This document shows positions 1-9,445 of a DNA stretch of 64,000 nt, piece by piece. A program made the position numbers and the translations under genes. The DNA is from Trichobilharzia regenti (Eukaryota; Platyhelminthes; Trematoda; Strigeidida; Schistosomatidae), in contig OX235266.1 in the NCBI GenBank assembly GCA_944472135.2, forward strand, positions 16,905,925 through 16,969,924, given 5' to 3'. The number at the start of each line of letters is the position of its first letter. Position 1 is the first letter of the stretch. The notes below the pieces were generated by a model. It was given only the letters and a program-made list of their open reading frames with translations, was not told where the DNA came from and ran no database searches.

Positions 1-122
1 CTCCGAATGACTTAAGCTACCACTTCGATGTGGTTTGCAAGTACTAGTGATGTTTGATGTAAGTAGTATCGCACTACAACTCATATCAATAAGTAGTATA
101 TACATTTTAAATGAATTTCTTG

Positions 123-254
123 TTATAATAAAGGTTATTTTGTATTTCCTAATGAATGAAAAACAAAACGATATTGTCACTTTTACTGACGTTTCGCTAT
201 TTATATCGTTTTGTTTTTCATTCATTGGGAAATACAAGAAAAGCTTTATTATAA
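123..254. repeat. PLE-tip inverted repeat
   Basis: Two arms of about 52 bases (123-174 and 203-254) are near reverse complements around a 28-base loop. The arm reads from an AATAAAG-type end through a stretch containing ATGAATGAAAAACAAAACG. The same arm recurs at about 6957, 44765, 46005, 52795 and 57240, where it lies at the 3' end of PLE copies, so this is probably a solo pair of PLE tips. No gene is seen in it. Confidence 0.6.
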
Positions 255-435
255 TGAATATCACATACACCCAATGCCCAAATTCTTTCAAACCGTTAAA
301 AGTGAACTTGGTTTGGACATAGAGAATTTCCTGTTAAATCATATTATAAACACTTCATGAGGTGATAAGTGTTTCGCCGTGATCCACTACCCCTGTAAAG
401 ACTTAGATTTTGTTCATTCTGGAATGAACTTGTGA

Positions 436-2330
436 CTGTCTGGTTTCAACGTAGAAATGTGCACCGATGGTCAGCAGTTCAAATCGCCACAATTCACTCA
501 GCACACAAAGCAATAGAAGAGAGTAAAAAGAAATGCAAAATAGAGACAGTAAACAGGGATATGAGGCAAAAAGAATGGGTGTAACGAAGAAGAAAAGAGT
601 TTTATTGGATATTATAAATCACAGGGAGTGAATGCATCTGCACCAGCCATTGAGAATGATTTTAAGCCATATCAACAATTCTCTCCAGTTAAGAAGTCTA
701 CACCTCCCTACGTAGCTGACTGGCTTAAACTAACTAATGTGGATTTCATTGACTGATGATGCCATGTTTCCGTCTGACCACTGCTGGCTCTTTTCTAACT
801 TGATCCATCATATGTCAGTCACCTAACATTGCCCATCAGTCAAGGAAGGCGATGGCTTTGCATGCGTAACACATATCCTAACCCTCTCAATCGATGCGGC
901 TGGTTACTTTCCTTACCTAGCACCCATCCGAAGCCTCACCTCAATACTACTCACCCTATTATACCACTTCACTAGGGAGAGGGGACGCAGATACCTATGA
1001 TTAAAGACAGCTAGCTGGCGTTTTCATGTCTTCCACTCTAAGTGACCAGGTCTCACAGCCAGCCATAAAGGAGGACGGAATGGACCGCTGAGCATAACAC
1101 ATATCCTTCGGTCGATGACCGGATATCACATCTATTCCAGAGACGGCGTAAACTGGCATATGCGAACCAAGCTTTCTGTATTCGGGCTGAGATTTTGTCA
1201 GCGATCAACCCACTGGGGCTTGCTTATGCAAATTCCCAAACAAGTGAAGTGTTCAGAACGTTCCACCAATCAATTGACTCCATATTTTCAAGCTAGATGT
1301 CAATGTAGTCCAGTTCTGTACCATCATCTTACATTTGACGGGAGCGAATCGCATGGCAAACATTTTAAGATTGCTCACCGCTCGAGGTGTTCAGAAGACT
1401 CTGCTAGATTTTATCAGTCTTCACCTAAAAGGGCTGTATCGTCTGCCTATTCTAAGTCGAAGAGATTATTCCCTGATGGTAACAAGTCAATCCCTGAGTA
1501 GCTGAAGTCGGTTATGGTTAAGTCCACTAGTACATCTATAATGAAATTAAACGGAGACGGGGATAGTGGGCATCCCTGAAGGACACCAGTAGTTGTCACC
1601 ACTTCAGATGACAATTCTCCATAAGCTCTCACTTGCCTGGCTGACTGCATGAGTTAGAGAAGAGTGCTTTGATCAGTGAAATGTATTTTCTCGGCATTCC
1701 TTTCACAGCCAAACATCGCCAGGGTACCTCTTGATCAACAAAAACGAACGCCGCCTTCAGGTCAAAAAATATGACAATTGTTGGACGCCTACGGTAAGTA
1801 TGCCTGTGTTCCAGAATCTATCGAAGGGTGAAGATATGATCAACACACCTCCTCCATGGTCTAAAGACTACCTGGTTCTCTAGTGTTAGTGCCTCTCGAG
1901 CACCACTTAGTTTACGCATAATTACTGAGCCTAGAAGTTTAGCTACCATATTAGTCAAGCTAATCTCCCTGTGATTATCACAGGAAGACTTGTCTTCCTT
2001 CTCGTATTTCGGGATAACCAATAACTTACACTATCTGTGATTCTCAGACGCCGCCTAATACCTTAGTTAATGCAGATGGTAAACTGTCTCCGGTATCCTT
2101 AAACATGACTGGAGTCATCCCATCAGTTCCTGCATTAATTAGTAGAGCATATCTACAATCTTGTGGAAAAATATCCCAATTTATCTGGCTTGAATCTGTG
2201 TTATTTATTAACGAAATCAAATCACAACTGTTTGCATTCTTTTCGACTGCAGCATACATATCAGCCAGTTACCTGAGGTTAACCAACTGATTTCTATCCA
2301 GTTCTAACCGTATGTGCATGAGTGGTCAGT
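436..2330 (-). pseudogene. RTE-like LINE reverse transcriptase, broken (family B)
   Basis: Read on the minus strand, this is the RT and C-terminal part of a non-LTR retrotransposon. An N-terminal RT stretch at about 2021-1818 contains NHREISLTNMVAKLLGS. A palm stretch at 1650-1450 contains a GVLQGCPLSPSPFNF block. Just after it, the catalytic YADD motif is interrupted: the Tyr codon is TAG at 1447-1449, followed by Ala-Asp-Asp. Several frame changes occur, and the region 440-1110 matches the C-terminal and 3' part of the copies at 46797-47508 and 41075-41640. The Y-to-stop change and frameshifts mean it cannot make an active enzyme. The family (RTE-like) is inferred from motifs; the 5' limit near 2330 is uncertain. 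Confidence 0.75.
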
Positions 2331-2736
2331 AAGCCATGCCAAATGATAACTCTTTACTATTTCAGGTTGTAAAATAAAATCAATTACAACCTGTCATTTA
2401 ATCTGTGACATTTCACCTTATATATCAAACAAACATCATTTCAGGTCAAATAAAATCAAACACTAAACGATTAATATACACATTTTTGACACACATTCTT
2501 TTCTCCCTGCCTCCTTCTGCCTTTATCTCTTTAAATATTCAAAAATAGTTTTGCGCCTATCACTGGAAGTTTGATTGAAAAGAGGGAGAAAATTATCGAA
2601 TTTTACGTTTTCAACATTAACCAGTTGTTATAACACAGTTGTATTGTGTACTTTTATGGATAAGGCAGTGAACAATACGCTTCAGAAACAATAGAAGTAT
2701 GAAATGCATTGAGGTTAAACAAATAGCATACAATTG
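2331..2736. other. AT-rich stretch, nothing recognised
   Basis: No open frame, tRNA-like box or repeat module seen elsewhere in the window is visible here. Confidence 0.4.
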
Positions 2737-2925
2737 GTGGATGGTGGCTAGCAGTGGAATCCAGGATGCGCATTCCGTCCTAATTGGGACTCGTCAGCTG
2801 GATGTACCTGCATTACTTAGTGAGTGATGGTGTTCCCACTGAGGCCCGAACCCAGTGCCCATAGTTTCAAACGCCAAAGCGTTATCCACTAGACCACTTG
2901 GGCCACGAGAGCCACCTCTTGTGCA
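2737..2925 (-). mobile_element. Sm-alpha-like SINE with hammerhead
   Basis: On the minus strand a tRNA-like head (about 2912-2843, box A-like TGGTCTAGTGG, box B-like GGTTCGGGCCT) is followed by a hammerhead-type block. The order and the hammerhead sequence match what is known for the schistosome Sm-alpha repeat. It makes no protein; box A/B suggest RNA polymerase III transcription and retrotransposition by a LINE enzyme. Confidence 0.75.
2754..2812 (-). ncRNA. Hammerhead ribozyme relic, Sm-alpha type
   Basis: On the minus strand, stem I ATCCAG (2798-2803 region) pairs with CTGGAT at 2759-2764. The core CTGACGA lies at 2791-2797, stem II is GTCCCAATTAGGAC (2777-2790), and the stem III palindrome is TGCGCA with the expected cleavage after the C at 2765. 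The second core strand is GGAA instead of GAAA (2773-2776). That changes an invariant A, so self-cleavage is probably lost in this copy. Confidence 0.7.
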
Positions 2926-3094
2926 ACGGGTCGAAGCATCTGCACAAGAAGCCGACATGTCAACCTGAGACCGAACACTTCGGTCCAATCAATCGACGGG
3001 AAAATCAAAAATTCAATTCAATAATTAAACAAATAGCACTTAAACATGTGCTGAATATAAGTCAAGCAAAATATGTATGTAGATTCTGTGAAGA

Positions 3095-3290
3095 ATCATC
3101 GTCAGTTAGAGAAATCGACTGTTGGAAATCAGGGCAGCACTGGACAGATAGCTTTTCCATCTTAGTATGGGACTTTTTAGTGGTGAACACCTATGACAAC
3201 ACCTAGCAGGGATCGAACCCAGTAGCTTCGCGTTACCCGACTAAGCTCGTTGACAATTCATCAACCACCTGAGCAAGAATTCGATTACAT
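3095..3290 (-). mobile_element. Degenerate hammerhead SINE (SINE-B group)
   Basis: The minus strand resembles the SINE-B consensus of this window: a box B-like GGGTTCGATCCC (from about 3217), AAAAAGTCCC in place of the CTGAAGAGTCCC core, and a GTCCAGTGCT arm near 3130, followed by a TTCCAACAGTCGATTTCTC version of the usual 3' part. The hammerhead core is too decayed to fold normally. Confidence 0.5.
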
Positions 3291-3418
3291 TTGAATTGTA
3301 ACTTTAAGAAAGACAGTCGCAACGAAGAAAATTTTCTTTTCGACAAAGTCATCAACTAGGCTTTACATTAATATATGTGTAAAACGTGGGCACTGTGGTA
3401 GTTATTAGATATATCACA

Positions 3419-3611
3419 CAGTGCGTCGGTGGCACAGTGGTTAGGACTCTCGCCGACCATGCACATGGTCCGGGGTTCGAGCCCACGCCGGCGCACACCT
3501 GATATCTATGGTCGGCCTGCAAAATTTGGGCTACCGATATCCATGCTGAAAATTCCATACTTGTACCAAAAATACAGTGTGGAATCAAGCTGTAAATAAA
3601 AAAAAATATCA
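3419..3611 (+). mobile_element. SINE-A, tRNA-headed with CR1-like tail
   Basis: The head has box A TGGCACAGTGG (3430-3440) and box B GGTTCGAGCCC (3474-3484), spaced as in a tRNA gene. A middle block holds GATATCTATGGTCGGCCTGC. The tail, GCTGAAAATTCCATACTTG to GGAATCAAGC and then A-rich, resembles the 3' end of the CR1-like LINEs in this window (22370-22440, 19840-19910, 39445-39505). It abuts a PLE inverted repeat at 3612. Other copies lie at 4994-5377, 29215-29409, 35708-35912 and 36312-37893. Confidence 0.8.
3430..3484 (+). promoter_or_regulatory. Internal Pol III box A and box B of SINE-A
   Basis: TGGCACAGTGG fits the box A pattern and GGTTCGAGCCC fits box B, 33 bases between them. This is the best-kept internal promoter among the SINE copies here, together with that at 5192-5377. 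Confidence 0.65.
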
Positions 3612-4948
3612 TTTACTGGATGACACAGTTTCGAACAAGATTTGTTGTTCATAATCATGTCATCGATTACAATCATACAACTTCGAAACTTGAGTTTTAT
3701 AGGTTTTTTTGTCCTCTCCTATTTGTCGTCTTACGGGTAGTCGATTTTTCCTGATGTCCAGATGAGTGGACAGGTGTTGAATCATTCCTGTTACATGTAT
3801 TTGCAGTTGATTGGATAAACACATTAACTCAAAGGTGGAGGTGATTCAATTCACTTGTAAATTGGAAAGTGGGGAAGGGGAGCTTCCAATGTTAGACTGC
3901 AGTGTAAAAAGAAAAGAAGATGGGAAGCTAAACACTTGTGTTTACAGAAAACCCACACATTCAAACAGATATTTGAACTTCCGATCATCCCATCCTATGT
4001 CATTAAAAATAGGATTGGTGAAATGCTTAATTGACAGAGCACAAAAACAAAGCTGTACCAAGGAAAATCTAAGACAGAAAGTGATATATATAAGACAAAC
4101 CTTGAAAATTAATAATTACTCTGATAAATTAGTCAGGAAATATGTAGGGCAAATGTAAAAATAAAATAAATTATGATAGTAGTGATAGCGATAATAATAA
4201 TAATGATAACACTAATAATGATAATAATAATAATAATGACGACATGAAAGTCAAATGTGCACAAGATAACACCAACAGTAAGGAATCTAAATCATCCGTG
4301 GTAATTCCATACAAGGAAGGAACCTCGGAAGCCTTGCGCAGAATTCTTAACAATGCTGGCGGGAATAAAAGTGGCTGGCATTCAGACCAACCGCAAACTC
4401 AGTTAGAAACAAGCTTTGTCGGTTAAAGGATCCTGCCAGTGGAGCCTTTAAAACAAAACAATTTAGTTTATCTAATAACCTGCCTAAAATGATTGTCAGG
4501 TCAAATACATAGGTCAAACTAGTAGAACAGGCGCAGTCAGTCAGACTAGCCTAACATAAAAACCTAACAAAATCTACATTGGTTGACCCAAATTAAATAA
4601 GAAATCTAGAGAATAGTTCAGCTATGGCACTCAATACAGACAACTACACACAACCATACAGTAAGATGGATGGGATAAGACGACACTTTTAAAATTTAAT
4701 GTAACAGGGTGCAGGGAGAGATTGATAACAGATGCTTTGTTTACCGAATCAACTGCAAATACATGTAATAGAAATGATTCAACACCTGTCCAGCCAGATA
4801 TCTGGAAAATTCCACTAGCCCAACGACGACAAATAGGAGGAGACAAAGAAAACTATAAAACTCAAGTTTCAAAGTCGTGTGATTATAACTGATGACATGA
4901 TTATGAACAGTAATAAATTTTGTTCGAAACTGTGTCATCCAGTAAACA
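3612..4948 (+). mobile_element. PLE fragment flanked by inverted terminal arms (family C)
   Basis: Arms 3612-3812 and 4748-4948 are reverse complements with scattered differences; each carries the TGATGACATGATTATGAAC-type end seen again at 40790 and (minus) 59750-59800. Between them, 3811-4440 encodes the part of a PLE reverse transcriptase just after the YVDD palm. The arms plus the bordering SINE-A copies (3419-3611 and 4994-5178) make a longer palindromic structure. Confidence 0.7.
3811..4440 (+). pseudogene. PLE reverse transcriptase thumb-region fragment
   Basis: The frame at 3811-4158 contains ELPMLDCSVKR and then a VYRKPTHSNRYLNF block, typical of PLE RT downstream of the catalytic YVDD. 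A second frame (4244-4426) contains SSVVIPYKEGTSEALRRIL, the start of the linker before the endonuclease. The same blocks occur in the minus-strand copy at 60325-60708. A simple repeat rich in AATAATGAT (about 4190-4240) separates the two frames. There is no palm domain and no GIY-YIG domain, so it is a dead fragment. Confidence 0.75.
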
Positions 4949-4993
4949 ATATTGTTTCACTGTGTGATATTTATTTTTATTTTTTCATTTTAT

Positions 4994-5377
4994 TTTTATT
5001 TTGGTAACAGCTTGACTCCACACCTCATTTTTGGTACAAGTGTGGAATTTTCAGCGTGGATATCGGTAGCCCAAAATTCGCAGGCCGACCATAGATACCA
5101 GGTGTGCGTCAACGTGGGCTCGAACCCCGGACCATGTTCATGGTCGGCGGGAGTCCTAACCACTGTGCCACCGACGCAATATATTTAATAATGCGTCGGT
5201 GGCACAGTGGTTAGGACTCCCGCCGACCATGAACATGGTCCGGGGTTCGAGCCCACGTTGACGCACACCTGGTATCTATGGTCGGCCTGCGAATTTTGGG
5301 CTACCGATATCCACGCTGAAAATTCCATACTTGTACCGAAAATACAGTGTGGAATCAAGCTGTTACCAAAAATAAAA
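4994..5377. repeat. Near-perfect palindrome of two SINE-A copies
   Basis: A minus-strand SINE-A (4994-5178) and a plus-strand SINE-A (5192-5377) sit head to head with a 13-base AT-rich spacer (5179-5191). Arms of about 185 bases match with only a handful of differences, including shared variants such as the TTGACGCACACC segment. A transcript across it could form a long hairpin. Confidence 0.85.
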
Positions 5378-5667
5378 GAATAAAAAAAATAGACAAACTA
5401 ATGTAGGCTTTACATTCATGTGTTTATATCAAATGTGTTAGGATGCTCAAGAAAGTGCAGCCCAACTGATGACTTTGCCGAAAAGAAAATTTCCTTTGCT
5501 GAAATTGTCTTTTAATAATTCCTAAGATGTAATGTTTATATTCCGAAATTTTTTACCTTACCAATTCGTGATATTCACAAAAAATTCTCATCCTAACGTT
5601 AGTAAAAAAAAACAACAAGACAATTATTTCAGTGAAGAGATTCTTCTCGGTGAATTCATCTTCATAC
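5378..5667. other. No clear feature
   Basis: AT-rich sequence after the SINE-A tail. A short open frame begins at 5532, but it has no recognisable domain and the composition is that of surrounding DNA. Confidence 0.35.
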
Positions 5668-5984
5668 AATTGGTTCTCTTGATAAATTTCGATAAAGAAA
5701 GGAAGACGAAATTTGCAGTATAAAATGTGATATCATCGTTCTATTTCACAGGCTCTCATCAGCTGCCATTGACTACCTGAAATTACAGTGGTTATATATA
5801 GATGATAAAAACATACTTTAATGTTTGAGTGGTAATAGAGAAGAAATACAATAATACAATTGACGCATCCAAAATGTAACCATTAAAAATTTTAACAGTT
5901 TGAATAATACTTTGATAAAGCTATTAACCTTAAATACCAAAACGTCAGTAAAAACAACATCTTCTATAATTTGGTTTGTAAGGG

Positions 5985-6110
5985 TTAGTTATGTTTTACG
6001 GGTTGATCACGGATTAATATCAGTTAGAGAACCATTGAAAACCAGGGAGTACTGGACAGCTGCTGTTTCATCCCACTTTGGGAAACAAACCAAACTTTAG
6101 AAAATTAATC
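5985..6110 (-). mobile_element. SINE-B 3' fragment with hammerhead half
   Basis: The minus strand reads from a TTTCCCAAAGTGGGATGAAAC block through GCTGTCCAGTACTCCC to the GGTTCTCTAACTGATATTA 3' part. The CTGAAGA half of the core is missing. It lies head to head with the plus copy at 6140-6450. Confidence 0.6.
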
Positions 6111-6139
6111 TGATGCTCGCTAGTGACTTGCTAAAGGTT

Positions 6140-6450
6140 GGATTTTCCTGAGTTCCAGTGAGAAGTCGTGACCAGTGAGGTCCAATTAGATGTCACCGAC
6201 GACATTGGATGGTGGTCGAGCTAAATCACGAATTGGTTGAAGTTAGAATTCATGATACATTTAACCGGGTCCCAGTGGCTGAATGGTATACGAGTTTGCC
6301 TTGTAACCGGATGGTCCTGGGTGTTCGAACCACAGTGCAGTGGATGCGTATTGCCGATGGTTCCCAAACTAGGATGAAACAGCTGTCCAGTACTCCACTG
6401 CTGGTTCTCAGTGGTGCTCTGTAAGTGATATCAGTCCGTGATCAACTCAT
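6140..6450 (+). mobile_element. SINE-B copy with degenerate hammerhead
   Basis: The 5' block GTGAGAAGTCGTGACCAG is followed by a tRNA-like part (about 6270-6345, box B-like GTTCGAACC) and a hammerhead-type block (6347-6400). In that block GATTGCCGATGG-type sequence replaces CTGAAGA (CCGATGG here), while GAAACAGCTGTCCAGTACTCC is kept. At least two invariant core positions differ, so this copy is predicted inactive. Confidence 0.7.
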
Positions 6451-6795
6451 AAAAGCAATATCGTTTTGTTTTTCAATCATTGGGAAATACAAAAAAACAT
6501 TTATCATAATGAATTACAGTTTTTAGCTTAAGTTTTCATCATCAATTTATACGCTTTCAAAGTAGAAAAGAGACGGCAGGGGTAAGAGAGAAAACAGAAA
6601 AAAAATTAACAAATATTGTCAACTTGTAGGTTCACATAGCAACTCAAAAAACAAAAGCGGTTAAGATTTTATAAAATAAAATTTCATCTACAAAGGTTGA
6701 GATCGACTCAGTGAGTGAAGATCACAGAATTAGATGACTAAATAATGTAGTCAAAATCGAAATTCAGTTACCAAGATAGTGAGAGGGAGATTAAT

Positions 6796-6955
6796 CACAC
6801 TCTCTTTGTGTATGCATAAGTCTGGTTGGTGTGAATCGTTTGATTGAGATCGCTTCGGCAAATTGTAGTAAATTTGCTGTCCTTTGTCTATTTAATATTT
6901 TGAAGGACTTAGAAATCTCTATGAGATGACCAGTATCAACAATATGTCTGGTATT
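6796..6955 (-). pseudogene. PLE GIY-YIG endonuclease C-terminal fragment
   Basis: The minus strand is open from 6955 and encodes RHIVDTGHLIEISKSF and then RTANLLQFAEAISIKRF, the C-terminal half of a PLE endonuclease domain. It ends in a normal stop near 6796. It is cut at 6955 by the junction with a PLE tip. The longer partner is at 48423-48692. Confidence 0.7.
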
Positions 6956-6956
6956 C

Positions 6957-7200
6957 ATTATAATAAAGGTTTATTTTGTATTTCCCATTCAATGAAAACA
7001 AAACGATATTGTTTTTCCTGACGCTTCACTATTTAATGCTAATAGGTTTATCAAAGTAGTAATATTAAACCGGAATTTACAAAATCCACTCAGCTTATAT
7101 ATAACAAAGAGTTAAGAGGTGAGAAAATAGACAAGTTAGGTCAAGTTAAAGGGAGGACATATTGAAAGTCAAAATAACAATGAAGATCAGTAGGAGTAAT
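6957..7200 (-). mobile_element. PLE 3' end, minus orientation
   Basis: The block from the ATTATAATAAAG tip through ACCGGAATTTACAAAATCC to GTTAAGAGGTGAGAAAATAG and the GACATATTGAAAGTC block matches the 3' UTR of the plus-strand PLE at 57050-57290 and the minus copies at 44765-45005 and 52793-52960. It is non-coding. Confidence 0.7.
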
Positions 7201-7545
7201 AGTTTTTTTATACTGGGTGGGATTGCTAGCTAAACCTGCCCTCTTTCACTGGCTTAATATCGGCTATTGAGGTCGAGAAGTTCGTTGACCAGAAAGGTAA
7301 TGTAAACCATGTGCGTGTCTGTAGAGTACTCTGTTTAAGAATTACCGGAGTACACTGACCACATCCTGTACGATTTTGTTGTAGAAATCGGTGACTTTCA
7401 TTGAGGCATTTAAAAATCTTTCTGAAAGTTAGTCACACTGAAATGAAACACTAGTCTCTTGTGAGTAGGTCTCTGCAACTGACATTAATCAACAAGAAAT
7501 ACAATGAGACTTAAGTAACTAACAACTGAGATTGACGTTGCACAT
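7201..7545. other. Unassigned sequence
   Basis: No open frame or recognised repeat. TATACTGGGTGGGATTGCTAG (7217 on) resembles the middle of SINE-C, but the match is short. Confidence 0.3.
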
Positions 7546-7549
7546 GAGT

Positions 7550-7735
7550 TGGCTCTCGTGGACGACTAGACTAGTTGATAAAGCTTGTGTGTTTGATATG
7601 ATAGCTTCTGAACTCAAGTCCTAATAGAGACACCACCATTCACTTGAATACTGATGATGCGTCTTAAACGGGACGAAACGTGCACCCCACACTTGACTGC
7701 CAGCACCAACTAACCAAGTCGCCTGTCTGGTTGAT
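7550..7735 (+). mobile_element. tRNA-headed SINE with hammerhead-like block (group E)
   Basis: A tRNA-like head (7553-7625) resembles the Sm-alpha head in its GTTGGCTCTCGTGG start. It is followed by CTGATGA (7651-7657), a possible stem II region, and GAAA (7675-7678). Both core strands are consensus, but stem II starts with a U-C mismatch and stems I and III are weak, so activity is doubtful. A related decayed copy lies at 17470-17660. Confidence 0.55.
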
Positions 7736-8595
7736 ATCCATCAAGCATCCATTTGAGGTAAGCATTAATTTGGCTGCTTTCATGACTATCTTCCAAGCAG
7801 TCAGTTCGGGGTTTGACTCCCAGTTGTCTCACGAAGTTATGAAATGACTCTTCATCCACTCCCATAGTCGGGTACACACTTCAAAAGAGATACGCACATC
7901 ACACACGCTTAAGAGCTAGTCTCGTAAATCAGTTGTACAACAACTGGTCACATCTCAGATGGGTCAGACATACAATAACTACTCACTGTATGTTGATTAC
8001 TGACCTTCACCATACAGTGACAGGTTAACACGCAGTTTCACATTTCGGAAAGCTGGCTTTCAGTGGTAGAATGTTCGCCAGGCAATAAGTAAGTCATAAT
8101 TAGATCCCTAGTCGGTGTGCTCATAATCCCACTGTAGTAGGTCTGCTACAGAAGGAAGTTTGGATGTGAGGCTGTCGACCTTCAGCATGTAAAGAAAGTA
8201 TCGGCGTTTAGAAAACAGAAAGATTGAGTGAAGAAATACTTACTTTTCAATTAGATCCTCATCTCACTCTGGCTCTACTCTAATATACACGTATACCATT
8301 TTTATTACAATACACAACAGTTTACCAATCAAGTGGCTGGCACTGATATGTTTGTTAACAATAATAGTCAGTGTCAAAATGTCAATGGGGTCGGGTGATA
8401 ATTAACGAAGAAAATTAATGAATACACACAATTAAAAGGTAGAAATGATTAGAGTAAATTAATTTTACAAGGATAACACGTGATTAAAGATGAAGCGGTC
8501 AGAAACAGTAATAAAATAATTTAGACAATTATAATTTTTATAATTTTAAAGGTTTGGGGGGAGGGGAGCGAAGTAGTCCGGTTTACACATTCATG
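7736..8595. other. Mixed tRNA-like scraps, otherwise unassigned
   Basis: Box B-like strings occur at about 7806 (TTCGGGGTTTGACTCCC) and the stretch 8050-8170 looks like a decayed SINE head. From 8170 to 8595 I recognise nothing. Confidence 0.35.
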
Positions 8596-8599
8596 TAAC

Positions 8600-8940
8600 G
8601 ATGACCAAGGAAGGTAAGGAAAGTGGCTGTACAAATTTCTTCTGAACACAGAGGTTTGGCTTCTTCTTCAGGTGGATTCCTATTGCTTCAGCTGTATGCA
8701 GAAGACGAACTCATAGAGTAAAATTGAGATTAGTAGGAATGCGATAAATAATTTCAAATGCTGTATTAACAGCAACCTTTTGCTAACTATGTACAAGGTA
8801 TGCTACAATGGAGCTACGAATAGATCTTGTTTGTCCTTTGCTTAACCATGCTGCAGGATGATGTTCGGAAATACGATGATTAATCTGCCTAATTGTATCG
8901 TCGTTACTGAAAATTCAGAAGAATAAAGCCCTATCTTCTA
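8600..8940 (-). pseudogene. PLE GIY-YIG endonuclease fragment
   Basis: The minus strand gives, with frame changes, blocks equivalent to the RIxEHHPAAWLSKG, RSSIVAYLVHS and FEIIYRIPTNLNFTL stretches found in the plus copies at 11523-11930 and 26589-26855. These are the central and C-terminal parts of the PLE endonuclease. No complete frame remains. Confidence 0.6.
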
Positions 8941-9114
8941 TGTAGAGTACAAATGGTTGCAAAAGAGAATGTATAGTGGACTAACAAGAATTCTAGAAGT
9001 CAACAGTGCATATCAACAGTAAGCTTTATTTCACCAGTGGCCAACATGCTTTCTGACACTAATCAATAATAGTATGTTAGTGAATTCTGATGAGACATTA
9101 ATCACTTCCAATAA

Positions 9115-9393
9115 ATGGAATTTAAGTTAGACAATGTTGAAGTCACTGGTGACTCTCTTCCACTGAGTTATTCAGATCGTATACTGAGCGTTAATCAAAT
9201 TTTTCCGCAAATGACTTCTGATTTCATTTCTCTACGTTCCCAGCGGAATATAGAGCTGCAAGCCCCTTTTGAAGTTTTGTTTACGATAGTGGTGTCTTCC
9301 TGGGGCCAAGTTGTAAGCCTCATCCACAAGCTTCCACTTCATCTAAATTGTTACAGGCTAGGCGAGGTTTCAGATTCTATCTACCGGTTATAG
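9115..9393 (+). other. Open frame, function not recognised
   Basis: A 92-residue open frame starts with ATG at 9115. Its residues show no motif that I recognise and no neighbour supports it. It ends just before the SR2-like insertion at 9446. It could be chance. Confidence 0.15.
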
Positions 9394-9445
9394 AATGATG
9401 ATCATGTGCGTGATCGGCAGACAATCTACCATTACAGGAACGATG

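Larger units (their letters stand above)
5668..6955 (+). repeat. Segmental duplicate, copy 1 (partner 46666-48585)
   Basis: The order of blocks here is repeated in the same orientation at 46666-48585: a GATAAATTTCGAT block, a GTGATATCATC block, a PLE-like GTTTGAATAATACTTTGATA block, a minus SINE-B fragment, a plus SINE-B, and a minus GIY-YIG fragment. Shared SINE junctions argue for duplication of a whole segment. Copy 1 lacks the LINE insertion found in copy 2, but has an extra PLE-tip block at about 6449-6527. Confidence 0.75.

Noticed and set aside
3419..3500. Functional tRNA gene
   Set aside because: Box A and B fit, but the sequence cannot form an acceptor stem and full cloverleaf, and the same head recurs with LINE-type tails, so it is a SINE head. 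The same applies to all other tRNA-like parts here.
3540..3600. Hammerhead in the SINE-A tail (CTGAAAA ... GAAAA or CAAAA)
   Set aside because: The G of CUGANGA is A in all copies, and stem II does not pair; the block is better explained as a shared LINE 3' end.
7651..7678. Active hammerhead in the group E SINE
   Set aside because: CTGATGA and GAAA are present, but the base of stem II mismatches and stems I and III cannot be drawn convincingly.
9115..9393. Host protein-coding gene of 92 residues
   Set aside because: No motif, no exon signals that I could support and no neighbouring gene; kept only as a low-confidence open frame.
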